Below, in pieces: positions 10,154 to 18,447 of a stretch of 64,000 nucleotides of DNA; position 1 is the first letter of the stretch, and each line of letters opens with the position of its first letter. The notes beneath the pieces were generated by a model that ran no database searches, was not told the DNA's origin, and was given only the letters and a program-made list of their open reading frames with translations. Location: NCBI GenBank assembly GCA_965226435.1, contig CBDDCY010000005.1, forward strand, positions 124,001 through 188,000, given 5' to 3'. This DNA is from UBA6623 sp965226435 (lineage in GTDB: Bacteria > Acidobacteriota > Terriglobia > Bryobacterales > UBA6623). Position numbers and translations under genes: made by a program.

Positions 10154-10423
10154 CTTGGAGGCGCGTCCGCGGCGTTAGTTGGCGTTGGTCCAGGCGCTTG
10201 GATTGATACTTCGCCGTTGCCCACGATTTGGCGACTCCGCCGGGGCCCGATTACGCTCCTCCCGGCGGCCCATCGGTTAACACCCTTGAAGGGCCGGAGT
10301 CACCCGGGTCTCCTAGGCTGGCGCTTTCGAATTACCCAGTCTTAGGTGAGTTGACTGCGGCTTGAATCCGCCCTTGTCGGCAAGGGTTGATTCAGGGCGC
10401 CAATAGCCACCTTCGAGCTTTTT
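10154..10423. other. Intergenic region after the PQQ gene
   Basis: No gene is seen. It contains a short hairpin CCTTGTCGGCAAGG without a clear T run. Near 10200 it shares TACTTCGCCGTT with a site at about 3418-3429, which also lies shortly after a gene end. Confidence 0.4.
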
Positions 10424-10650
10424 CTCGTTAACTAGTGAGAACAATCGACCCCACAAACAAAGATTTTTTTCTGACCCAGGCCGCTGCCCTGCGGAGGTTT
10501 CCGCCCTCTTGACGAGGTTCAGGCGTGGTTCGGTGGACGGAAGCTCATGCGAACCGGATATACCAACACCTTTCTACGAACGAGCACTATATCGTTCGTT
10601 TCGAGGGGCTTAGTGATAGTTAGTCCTGCTCGCGGTCAAGTCTAACGGCG
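10424..10650 (+). repeat. Diverged intergenic repeat, copy B
   Basis: This is the partner of the element at 1471-1690, in the same orientation. Common blocks are AACAATCGA, CCACAAACA, AGATTTTTTT, CCCAGG, TCAGGCG, CATGCGAAC, CAACACCTTTC and TTAGTGA, over about 200 bp. Here it lies between two convergent gene ends, so a promoter role common to both copies is unlikely. It could be an old non-autonomous element or a structured RNA. Confidence 0.6.
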
Positions 10651-10680
10651 TCTGGCGCCGTCCTGGCCACGGGACAAGAT

Positions 10681-13162
10681 CTATTGGATATACCCAAGTG
10701 AGCGGAGGCGACGGATCTGTTCGGAACTGAGGCTCTCCAAAGGGACAGCGTCTGGAGATATCCTCGACGCAGTCACCTGCTCACGTCGCAAGGTTAGTTC
10801 GTACGCGAGTTTCTCGATGACATTCGGGTGCTCACTAGCGACGTCACGTAGATCAAGTGGATCTGTTCGGTGCTCGTACAGCTCATACTCCGACTCCCTA
10901 TTCAGTGACTCTGCATTCTGGATCAGCTTCCAGCCGTCGAGGACGAGAGAGGATGCGTACTCTCTTGCCCTCCCCCCAACGGTCTTCTCACTAAAGGCCC
11001 CTCGGGCGACCCACCCGAGGCTAGACGGCTCTTCGGGACGGGCCAGCAGCGGCACTAAACTCTGGCCTTGGATTCCCTTCACCGCTCTAATGCCGGATAG
11101 CTCGATGAGCGTCGGCATCAGATCGATCGACTCGACTGTTTCGTCGATTCCTAATCCTGGCGGGACGACGCCTGGCCACCAAAGCAGCAATGGCACGTTC
11201 AGAAGCTCGCCGTACGCTGTATGGCCGTGACCAAGGCGCCCATGATCGAGAAGCTCTTCACCGTGGTCACTGACAACAGCCACTAGCGTTTTGTCACCGA
11301 GCCCATGCGCCTCGAGACCTTCCAGGAGCCTGCCGATCTCCACATCCATCGCTCGGATTGAACCGTCATACCATGCAAACTCATGTGCGATGAATGCCTC
11401 TGGATCCACGCCCGCCTTCTCTAGCAAAGCAAGTGCTGGAACTCGATCTGAACGTTCCTCGATCTGGATATACGGCGCCTGTAGGCCCGCTTCCTCCAGC
11501 TTCCGCCACCGTGCTTCCTGTTCAGCTCTTGCCGAGGGCGCGGCCCACATCGTGTCATAGGGCGGGTACGGCTCGTAAGGTTGGTGAGGGTCAAAGAAGT
11601 GGAGGAAGGCGAAGAAGGGCACGTCGTCGTGCAGCTCTAGCCAATCGAGGAAGCGGGTGACAAAACCCCTTGCGGCACAACATGAGCTGGTCCCTTCGTG
11701 GAGCACTTCGACCCCCTGTTGGAGGCGGCTCGGCGTGCCCGCCCATCCGTTCACGTCCGTGTGAAATGTCGCATACCCCGCGTCGCGATAGACCTCGGCC
11801 AGCGTCACAACCGACGACGGCAACAGATCGGAATACTCTACGACGCCGTGCGTGCTCGGATACAGGGAGCTCAGGATCGACGGGACAGAGGGCTTGGTCC
11901 AAGGCGCTTGGGAGATGGCGTCTGAGAACAGCACGCCCTCAGACGCCAGGCGAGTCAGCACCGGTGCTGTGGGACGGTGGTGGCCGTAGGCGTCGAGGCG
12001 ATCGCGTCGCAACGTATCCGGGAGGATGAGAATCACGCCCTGGGGCACCGAGGCGCCCGCGTCGGGGAGTGCCGCCCCCGCGAGGTGACGTCTCAGCTCG
12101 TCGCGGCAGGGCGCCGCTGTGGCGCACCACGGGCGACCCCCAGAACCCCAGCCTGCCCGGCTGGTCCGCGTCCAGCCCAAGCCGTAGTGTGACCTGCTGT
12201 TCGGCAAAGTCGCTCAGATCGAGTCGTATCGGCTCCCATCGGCCGGGCAGTGTCACCGTGCGGCGAAGGAGCGTCGTGTCGTTCGGCGCGGTCTCGACCG
12301 CCACGGTGAACGTTACTGGGCCGTCCTCGACCGTGCCAACAGCCAAGTCGAGCCAGGGGTACGGGCCAAGGTTGACCTCGAACCGGACCCTCTCGGGAGA
12401 CCGACTGACAATGGTCTCGCGGTTGATGTAGCCGAGTCCGCGCCACCCGGGTCCGGACACAATCGAGCGCAGATGCTCCCGGCGAGTAATCAGGCGAATC
12501 GACTCAATCGCGAACTCGGCGCCGTTTGCGTCCGTGGGCTCCACTTGAATGTGCCGCACCGAAGGACGCGCCATCGATCCTACCGTCGAGCTTCTTAACG
12601 GATGTGTCTGCGCGTCATTTGTCAGCCTGTAGGTCTGGAACTCGTCGCCGGGCTCCAACGGCACGCTAACCATGGCGAAGACATCGTGAACGCTGCGCAT
12701 CCGGTCCGGCGGCTCAGAGCCAAACTTAAACCAGACGCCCGCCTGCGAGCCCTCGGACACTCGCATTCTGACTTCAACGGCGTGGAGGAAGTCCTCTTCC
12801 AGGTTGTCGGGGAGGGTTGCCGAGAGAGTCGGCAACTCGCTGCTTCCGGTGCTGCCCGCCAAGAGACCGTCACGCACGGCAAGTCCTTCGATACCACTCA
12901 CCGCCCTCCAGCCAAACGTCTCGGCACTCTCGGCTGAGACCGCGAGCGTGCCCTCGCGATCGAACCGCCACTCCATCGGCGCGGGCACGTCGAACGGCAG
13001 GGTACCCTCCACGATCGCCTCGTCGAACTGGTCGATGAGGCGGATAGTGATCGGCGCTTCACTCGTGGTTCCACAGGCAACCAGGAATACAGAGATACAC
13101 ACCATCGCAGCACCGCCACCGACGCGGAAACGCCGCGCGGCTGAATGGGTCTGGACGCACAT
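10681..13162 (-). CDS. Lipoprotein with N-terminal beta domain and sulfatase/alkaline-phosphatase-fold domain, frameshifted
   Basis: The lipoprotein signal ends in VCISVFLVACG; the ATG at 13162 gives a suitable n-region, and 13252 is an alternative. About 330 residues of beta-rich sequence follow. The frame then breaks near a G5 run (C5 on the plus strand at 12075-12079) and continues as GVILILPDTLRRDRLDAYG, the metal-binding start of a sulfatase. The nucleophile region reads APWTKPSVPSILSSLYPSTH, with Thr where arylsulfatases have the Cys or Ser that becomes formylglycine. VVSDHGEELLDHGRLGHG supplies distal metal ligands. The Thr suggests a phosphodiester/phosphonate-type or otherwise atypical activity. 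Repairing one base restores a single ORF. Confidence 0.72.
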
Positions 13163-13324
13163 GACCGCGGCGGCCCGCGCAAGCCGAGTTGTTCGGCGAC
13201 GAGAGGTGCGCACGTCGAAGTCCCCGAGGCGGTCGCTGACGTTCCAAGACATACGCTGTGTAGGACCGGAGTGCTTGGCCGACAAGGGCACCTCAATTCT
13301 ACCGTGTAGCGATAACTGGAGTCT

Positions 13325-14884
13325 TGTCTCATGCAAGATGAGCCTGAACGAGGAGTTTGTTTCTCACACAAGATGAGCCTGCAGGATCGGGGAGTGGGCA
13401 TGCTGGGGATTGACTATCCAAGTGCAAAACGCCGGCAAGTTGAATCCGCAACAGATCCGGCAGTTTCTCCACTCCAGCCAGGAGATTCGATTCAAAGGCA
13501 AAGGGCGGGCCGAGATTTACGCTTGGGTGGCGCGCACGCTTGGCCGGCACGGCTACAGCCGCCAGAACCGCGCCGACAAAGGGCTGCTGCGGCAGTATCT
13601 GGTCAAGATGACCGGACTGAGCCGGGCGCAAATCACGCGGCTGATCCAGCAGTACCGGCAGGGCGGAGAACTCCAACCCGCCCGCTACCGGCGGCATCGC
13701 TTTGCCCGCAAGTACACGCCCGCCGACGTCGAACTGCTGGCGGCGGTGGACGAGGCCCACGAAACCCTCAGCGGCCCGGCCACGCGCAAGATCCTCGAGC
13801 GGGAATACCAGCAGTACCAGCAGCGCGAATACGAGCGGTTGGCGGGGATCTCGGTGGCCCAGATCTATCGCCTGCGGCGGCGCAGTGCCTACCGCCGGCG
13901 GCGGCTGCATTTCACCAAGACCCGGCCCACAGCGGTGTCGATCGGCGAGCGGCGCCGGCCCGACCCGCAAGGCCGACCCGGCTTTCTGCGAGTGGATACG
14001 GTGCATCAAGGGGATCGCGATGGCGTCAAGGGCGTCTACCACATCAATGCCGTGGATGAAGTCACCCAGTGGCAAGTGGTCGGCGCCACAGCCGCGATCA
14101 GTGAAGCCTGGCTGGAGCCGTTGCTGAAAGCCATGATCGAGCAGTTTCCCTTTCGTATCCGCGGCTTCCATTCCGACAACGGCAGCGAGTTCCTCAATCG
14201 CACGGTGGAGAAGTTATTGAACAAGCTGCTGATCGAACAGACCAAGTCGCGTCCGCGGCACTCCAATGACAACGGCTTGGTGGAATCGAAAAACGGCGCG
14301 GTGATCCGCAAACACATGGGATATACGCACATCGCGGCGCCGCACGCGGGGCGCATCCAGCGCTTCTACCAACAGCACTTCAATCCCTATTTGAATTTCC
14401 ACCGGCCCTGCGGACAGCCCGAGATCAAGACCGACGCCAAAGGCAAGCAGAAGCGGGTGTATCGCCACTACCAGACGCCTTGGGAATCTTTCGAGCAGTT
14501 GCCCGAGGCCGCCGGCTACCTCAAGCCAGGGCACACGCTTGAGGCTCTGGGCCGCATTGCCCAGGCGGAAAGCGACACTGCGGCGGCGCGCCGGATGCAG
14601 CGAGCCAAACACAAGCTGTTTGCCAGTTTCCGGTCCGCGAACACGCCGTGCTGAACAGCAGGAAGAGGGCTGTGGAAATGGCGGGCGGTGGAAAACGAGG
14701 AAAACCAAAACCAGGTTTCCCTTCGTTTCCCACCGCCCTTGGAAATCGCTCCGCGATTCCCACATTCCCACAACCCCGACGACGATTCTCCCCTTCCCAA
14801 ATCAAAACCAAAAAACCAGAAAGGAGCCCCAGCTACTCAAAAAGCCCCAACCCCCGTCTTCAGGCTCATCCTTCGATGAGAAAA
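13325..14884 (+). mobile_element. rve-type insertion sequence with about 25-bp inverted ends
   Basis: The left end TGTCTCATGCAAGATGAGCC matches the reverse complement of the right end, TTCTCATCGAAGGATGAGCC (14859-14884), extending through CTGAA. A second copy of the end motif (TCTCACACAAGATGAGCC) lies 35 bp inside the left end at 13362. No target duplication is evident. Downstream of the transposase, 14655-14858 is non-coding IS sequence. Confidence 0.7.
13410..14654 (+). CDS. DDE transposase, integrase-core (rve) family
   Basis: A 414-residue protein. An N-terminal helical/HTH region (GYSRQNRADKGLLRQYLVKM, then TGLSRAQITRLIQQYRQGG) precedes a retroviral-integrase core. The DDE triad is visible in FLRVDTVHQGDRDG, RGFHSDNGSEFLN and NDNGLVESKNGAVIRKHMG. 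The C-terminal TPWESFEQLPEA is typical of this IS group. I cannot assign an ISfinder family with certainty; IS481-related or unclassified elements are nearest. The frame is intact. Confidence 0.88.
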   Translation: MTIQVQNAGKLNPQQIRQFLHSSQEIRFKGKGRAEIYAWVARTLGRHGYSRQNRADKGLLRQYLVKMTGLSRAQITRLIQQYRQGGELQPARYRRHRFARKYTPADVELLAAVDEAHETLSGPATRKILEREYQQYQQREYERLAGISVAQIYRLRRRSAYRRRRLHFTKTRPTAVSIGERRRPDPQGRPGFLRVDTVHQGDRDGVKGVYHINAVDEVTQWQVVGATAAISEAWLEPLLKAMIEQFPFRIRGFHSDNGSEFLNRTVEKLLNKLLIEQTKSRPRHSNDNGLVESKNGAVIRKHMGYTHIAAPHAGRIQRFYQQHFNPYLNFHRPCGQPEIKTDAKGKQKRVYRHYQTPWESFEQLPEAAGYLKPGHTLEALGRIAQAESDTAAARRMQRAKHKLFASFRSANTPC

Positions 14885-14890
14885 TGCTAC

Positions 14891-14914
14891 TGGTGGGAAC
14901 AATCGTTCCCACCA
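14891..14914. repeat. Perfect 10-bp inverted repeat with 4-nt loop
   Basis: TGGTGGGAAC and GTTCCCACCA flank AATC, six bases outside the IS end. No T run follows, so a rho-independent terminator is not indicated. The rest of 14915-15139 holds no gene I can see; a smaller repeat GAGAAATTGTTTCTC is at 15011-15025. Confidence 0.6.
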
Positions 14915-15139
14915 ACGATCCGACGGGAGCTCCGGTAGCTGCCTGATCCAGCTCGATTTCGCCCTTCTCGGAGGGCCGGCACCCGAGGCTCTGACCGCCC
15001 ATTGTTGAATGAGAAATTGTTTCTCGGTAGCTATCCGAGGCCGAGTTGCGTGCGAAGTCTGCATCCACGATCCGACTTTACAACATCAGGCGATTTCCGC
15101 ACACCACCCCAAGCGTGCTTCCTTCTCGCAGGACGGGCC

Positions 15140-15541
15140 CTAAAGACCGTAGATTTGGTTTTCGACTTCCACGTCTATTTCCGCCTCATCCATGGGAAAG
15201 TACGAGGAGAGCCGGAGTTGTGACCACGCGTGGAGGAACTGCTGCCGAGCGTCCTTCTCGATTCTGACGATCGGATTCACGTGCTTCGTTCCGGTCTTGG
15301 CCGTAGTGAAAACCAAGCCTTCCTGAAGCAGAGCTTCTCGGGCTTGATCCGCTCGATCCAAAGCCTCCAGGGCAGTTCTTAGAAGGGCCAGGCGCTCCGG
15401 ACTCAGAGCCCGCCTCGGAACGATGGATCGCCAAAGCTGCTTTGTCGTCTCACTCAGGTGGTCGGGTGGGCTGGGCGGGTGCTTAATCGCCTTCTTGATG
15501 CTTCCGGCAAGCTCGTCATACTGCTTTGGGTTCAATTTCAT
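15140..15541 (-). CDS. Phage terminase small subunit, P27 family
   Basis: A 133-residue protein with the P27-type signature: SPPDHLSETTKQLWRSIV, then a helical stretch ALLRTALEALDRADQAREAL. KHVNPIVRIEKDARQQFL is followed by AWSQLRLSS. In phages this subunit recognises the packaging site and directs the large terminase. No large terminase, portal or capsid gene is present here. In phage-inducible islands a lone TerS redirects a helper phage's packaging to the island DNA, which is the likely role. It is the last gene of the leftward satellite operon. Confidence 0.82.
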   Translation of the reverse strand: MKLNPKQYDELAGSIKKAIKHPPSPPDHLSETTKQLWRSIVPRRALSPERLALLRTALEALDRADQAREALLQEGLVFTTAKTGTKHVNPIVRIEKDARQQFLHAWSQLRLSSYFPMDEAEIDVEVENQIYGL

Positions 15542-15690
15542 TGTGTTAAGTCCCTTGCTCTCAGTCTGGGAGCAACTTTTTTAATTCGGTGAGCCCGAAG
15601 TATCCAAACTGCGGGCATTCGCGCGAAGGGGACGCGGGGTTTTTAGACGCGTCAACTGGTGAGACGGATAAGGCCCCTAGTATCAACAAC

Positions 15691-15951
15691 TTAAGTCCTT
15701 CCTTCAGGTCGCGCATCAATTGATGCACCATCAGGTCGTGTACCATTTGGTACGCCACCTGAGGCGAAGAACGACTTCTGTCCGGTCCGCTCTTCCTCCA
15801 ACCGCGCAACGCACCGCGCGGCCCACTCCCGCATGAACGGCGGATGCGCGCCCGGCCGCTCCAAGATGAGCTTCGCGGCGGCCAAATTCGCCTTGTCCCA
15901 CTTGTCGCGCTGTGCGCGGTCGGGATATCGGGGCTTGCGGGGGTACTTCAT
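15691..15951 (-). CDS. Small hypothetical protein of the satellite
   Basis: An 86-residue basic/acidic protein between the helicase and TerS, read in their direction. It begins MKYPRKPRYPDRAQRDKWDK and has one likely helix (MREWAARCVARLEEER). The last 25 codons overlap the two palindromes at 15713-15753, so the C-terminus may reflect a DNA site rather than protein constraint. I do not recognise a family. Confidence 0.5.
   Translation of the reverse strand: MKYPRKPRYPDRAQRDKWDKANLAAAKLILERPGAHPPFMREWAARCVARLEEERTGQKSFFASGGVPNGTRPDGASIDARPEGRT
15713..15753. repeat. Two adjacent palindromes after a repeated TCAGGTCG
   Basis: GCATCAATTGATGC (15713-15726) is a perfect 14-bp palindrome. GTACCATTTGGTAC (15740-15753) is a 6-bp stem around TT. 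Each follows TCAGGTCG at similar spacing, a tandem arrangement about 27 bp apart. Located beside terS, they could be a packaging or protein-binding site; this is inference. Confidence 0.55.
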
Positions 15952-15961
15952 TTCGTTTCGC

Positions 15962-16059
15962 TGTCACGGGTAGTCACGGGTAACTCTCTATTTATTTCTC
16001 TACAGAGTCTTTTTCGCGTGTGCGTGCAAATAAGGATCTACCCGTGACTACCCGTGACA
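15962..16059. promoter_or_regulatory. Iteron/AT-rich/iteron site, candidate satellite replication origin
   Basis: Two direct TCACGGGTA iterons (15962-15982) and their exact inverted counterpart, two TACCCGTGA units (16039-16059), flank about 56 bp that are markedly richer in A/T than the surrounding GC-rich DNA. The arms are a perfect 21-bp inverted repeat. The site lies directly downstream of the primase/helicase gene. SaPI-type satellites have origins of this form, with short iterons around an AT-rich core next to rep. A dimeric-repressor operator is the alternative. Confidence 0.65.
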
Positions 16060-16068
16060 CTCGCCGTT

Positions 16069-17550
16069 TCAGAGAGTTCCAACCCCCTCGTACACCCGTA
16101 TTACCCGCGAAGCCTCTCGTCTTTGACGAATTGCGACGCCCGGTAGTACGGCACGTAGGTCTCTGCTGAACCTCGCCTTCGTGCCCGCGTGCTCGCGTCC
16201 CTGGTCCCGACACCATGCTTGCCATGCCGCGTAGATCTCGTCTGTCGTCGCCGACAACCCCGCCCCTACCTCGCAACGATCGCGGACGAACGCACCAACC
16301 GGCGAGCCAAGGTCCTCGAGCTCTCGGATAGCGTCCGCCGACGACGTGGGTTGCAGGAACCGGCCGCGCTCCGTGAGACGCTGCAAGCCCTCGACGGACC
16401 AGCGCAGGATACCGGGAAGCTCGCCGCATAACCGGTCGGTTAAACCGGTGTCCTCTCTTCCGAAAAAGCTGGTCGACATCGTGAGAACAACGAACCGGCT
16501 CGCCATGGCGCCGGATGCGTCAGCCAGCCGCGGGAGCTCATTGGTGAGCAACAGGAACCGCGTGGGTAGCGTCCCTGTCCAGGGTTCACGGTGCTTGCGG
16601 TCGATCGTCAAAACGTCCTCTCCGCTGATGGACAGCAACCGCTCGACGATGACGGCTTGATCGGTTCGCCCGCTTAGGCGTGCATCGCTGATGATGGCGA
16701 GCGGTTTGCCGATCAGGGGAGCAAGTCCGAAGTTGGCGCTGAGCGAACCCAGCGTCGGGCCCGCGACGTTTTCCTTTCCGAGCAGGGCAGCGAGAACGCG
16801 CGCGATGGTGCCTTTGCCGGCGCGCTTCGGACCGACGAGCAAGAATATCTTTTGCTGGCGAGTGTCACTCGTCAGCCAATACCCGAAAGCCTCTTGGAGC
16901 GTCGCGATGGTTTCCTCGTCGGCATTCCAGACGGATCGAAGGAATGAAAGCCATTCGGCCGGCTCCGGTGCGAAAGGATCGAAGGCGACCGGCAAAGCCG
17001 ACGTGCCGAAGTAGTCCTGGTCATGACCGAGTAGCTGCATCTCGGGCAGGTGAAGCAGGCCGTTGCAGCAAGGTACTATCTCGCTCGGGTGCAAGTCGCA
17101 AACTTGCTCCAGCCATACCGGCGGCGTGATTTCGGTCGACAGATGCGCCGCCGCGCGCAAGGCGTCCAGTGTTTCGGCGACCCGGCGGGTTGTTGGCTTG
17201 AATGGACGCAAGGTTTTTTCGTCGCCAACCTTTGCGCTTTCCAAGTACTCGTAGAGCCGCGCCCGTAGATCGGCTTCGGCGACACGGCGGTAGTGCGAGC
17301 GAACCCACGCGAAAAACTCGCCGCGATGGTGGTAAAGCGTCGAGCGATCGTCTCGGGTGAAGGCGTCAGCAACAAACCGCCGGGCGTTGGCGAGCGGGTC
17401 GGCGGAGTCGAGCACAAGCGGAAGCTCTTCGGCGTCTTTCGGTTCGATTGGATCGGCGCCGGATTTAGCCGGCGGGTCGGCAGTCATGTAGTGCTGCTCG
17501 GCCCGCCGGTTAAAGCCCGCGTCCCGGTCCGGCCAAGGGGTCATGCTCAT
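16069..17550 (-). CDS. Phage/plasmid primase-helicase, P4/D5 family
   Basis: About 493 residues from the ATG of MSMTPWPDRDAG. This start is chosen because it overlaps (ATGA) the stop of the repaired upstream gene. An N-terminal D5-type region (YHHRGEFFAWVRSHYRRV...) leads to a superfamily III helicase with Walker A GPKRAGKGT at about residues 240-248. LAIISDARLSGRTDQAVIVE is the Walker B region, and FLLLTNELPRLADASGAM is the SF3 sensor motif. The C-terminal helix-rich part (EIYAAWQAWCRDQGRE) resembles the primase-associated winged region. It would unwind and start replication of the island at a cognate origin, here probably 15962-16059. Confidence 0.88.
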   Translation of the reverse strand: MSMTPWPDRDAGFNRRAEQHYMTADPPAKSGADPIEPKDAEELPLVLDSADPLANARRFVADAFTRDDRSTLYHHRGEFFAWVRSHYRRVAEADLRARLYEYLESAKVGDEKTLRPFKPTTRRVAETLDALRAAAHLSTEITPPVWLEQVCDLHPSEIVPCCNGLLHLPEMQLLGHDQDYFGTSALPVAFDPFAPEPAEWLSFLRSVWNADEETIATLQEAFGYWLTSDTRQQKIFLLVGPKRAGKGTIARVLAALLGKENVAGPTLGSLSANFGLAPLIGKPLAIISDARLSGRTDQAVIVERLLSISGEDVLTIDRKHREPWTGTLPTRFLLLTNELPRLADASGAMASRFVVLTMSTSFFGREDTGLTDRLCGELPGILRWSVEGLQRLTERGRFLQPTSSADAIRELEDLGSPVGAFVRDRCEVGAGLSATTDEIYAAWQAWCRDQGREHAGTKARFSRDLRAVLPGVAIRQRREASRVIRVYEGVGTL

Positions 17551-18142
17551 GCGGCCGCTTCCATTTCGGACGCCACTTCCGCCGGCAACATCGACTCGAT
17601 GCGCTTGATTTCGGCGCGATTTCGTCGGCGCGTAGATCGTCATGCACGCATGCCCAAATGGCCGCCCATTGCTCCTCGGTGCCGTCGCCGGTCGCCAACA
17701 AGGTCCGCGCGATCGCACAGGTGCCGTTTTCGCTGACGTAGAGTCGGTTCCGGTCGTCCCGGAGCGCCCGGAGCCGGTCCCGCCGCCATGCGGTCAACTT
17801 CCGCGCCTTCTTTTCGGCATGGCCGCGGCGCCGGGCGTAGGTTCGCTTCTCCGCCTTCGTCAGCGGTCGCCGGCCGTCAAGATCGACGTTGTGATGGTTG
17901 GCGAGCCAGCGTAAGGCGGCCGGGCGGTCGCAACCCTGAGCAACCTCGATCAACCGCAGCACGCCGCCGCCGGCGCTGCGGGCATGGTCGTACCACGCGC
18001 CCTTCGCGTCGTCGAGCGACACGTTGAGCCCGTCGCCGTCGCGCCAAAAAACAGCACCCCGACCATGGCGCAGGGGGCCGCCGCCCAACGCACGCCAGAT
18101 ATCGACGATATCGGCGCGGTCGATCAATTCGTGGGCGGTCAT
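17547..18142 (-). CDS. Primase N-terminal (CHC2-like) protein, one-base frameshift near the 3' end
   Basis: The start overlaps the stop of the AlpA-like gene by ATGA. Residues 25-75 (AVFWRDGDGLNVSLDDAKGA, then WYDHARSAGGGVLRLIEVAQ) match the substrate-facing part of CHC2/toprim-type primases, but the zinc Cys/His set is not evident. A highly basic helical region follows. After DDLRADEIA, the following codons read well only in the next frame (EIKRIESMLPAEVASEMEAA), ending exactly in a TGA that overlaps the helicase ATG. One base is therefore probably missing near 17600. Unrepaired, the frame runs on to 17510. It likely works with the helicase in island replication. Confidence 0.65.
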
Positions 18143-18336
18143 GCCTGCTCCCGCTCAGCCTCTTCCCGCTTGTTCTGGACCCACTCCCGTAGGCTGTCAG
18201 CAGAAATTCTGACCGCTCGACCGATTCGGACGGAGGGCAATTCACCGCTTGCGGCCATCATGTAGACCTTTGCGCGCCCCAGGCTGAGCCGCTTGGCCGC
18301 CTCTTCGCATTTCAGCAACAATTTCGGTTCGTCCAT
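18139..18336 (-). CDS. AlpA/excisionase-like HTH DNA-binding protein
   Basis: A 65-residue protein starting at MDEPKLLLKCEEAAKRLSLG. It has the MerR-like winged HTH of the excisionase/AlpA group: EAAKRLSLGRAKVYMMAASG, then LPSVRIGRAVRISADSLREW. In P4-type satellites and PICIs such proteins act as excisionase and/or activator of the replication operon. It is first in the leftward operon, coupled by ATGA overlap to the primase gene. The divergent upstream region contains inverted operator-like sites. Confidence 0.85.
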   Translation of the reverse strand: MDEPKLLLKCEEAAKRLSLGRAKVYMMAASGELPSVRIGRAVRISADSLREWVQNKREEAEREQA

Positions 18337-18364
18337 TAAGATTCTCCTTGCGCTAGTGGCAACC

Positions 18365-18406
18365 ATAGAGTACACTCTATTTATATTAAAAACACGTGTA
18401 TTCTAT
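18365..18406. promoter_or_regulatory. Operator-like inverted pair in the divergent promoter region
   Basis: ATAGAGTACACTCTAT (18365-18380) is an inverted repeat with AC at its centre. A related half, GTGTATTCTAT (18396-18406), is the inverse of ATAGAATACAC and overlaps the palindrome ACACGTGT (18392-18399). The two like motifs are 31 bp apart, about three helical turns. The stretch is AT-rich and lies between the AlpA-like gene and the divergent zinc-protein/integrase operon. It is a good candidate lysogeny-switch site. Confidence 0.6.
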
Positions 18407-18447
18407 CTAGAAAACAGCGTGCTTCCCATTTACACACGGAACTACAC

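Noticed and set aside
13374..13392. Possible attL of the satellite (CCTGCAGGAT resembles the tRNA 3' region)
   Set aside because: Only about 10 bases match, centred on a palindromic octamer, and they lie inside the IS left end. No longer copy of the tRNA 3' end was found between 13 and 15.2 kb.
14891..14914. Rho-independent terminator
   Set aside because: The stem is perfect, but no T run follows on either strand.
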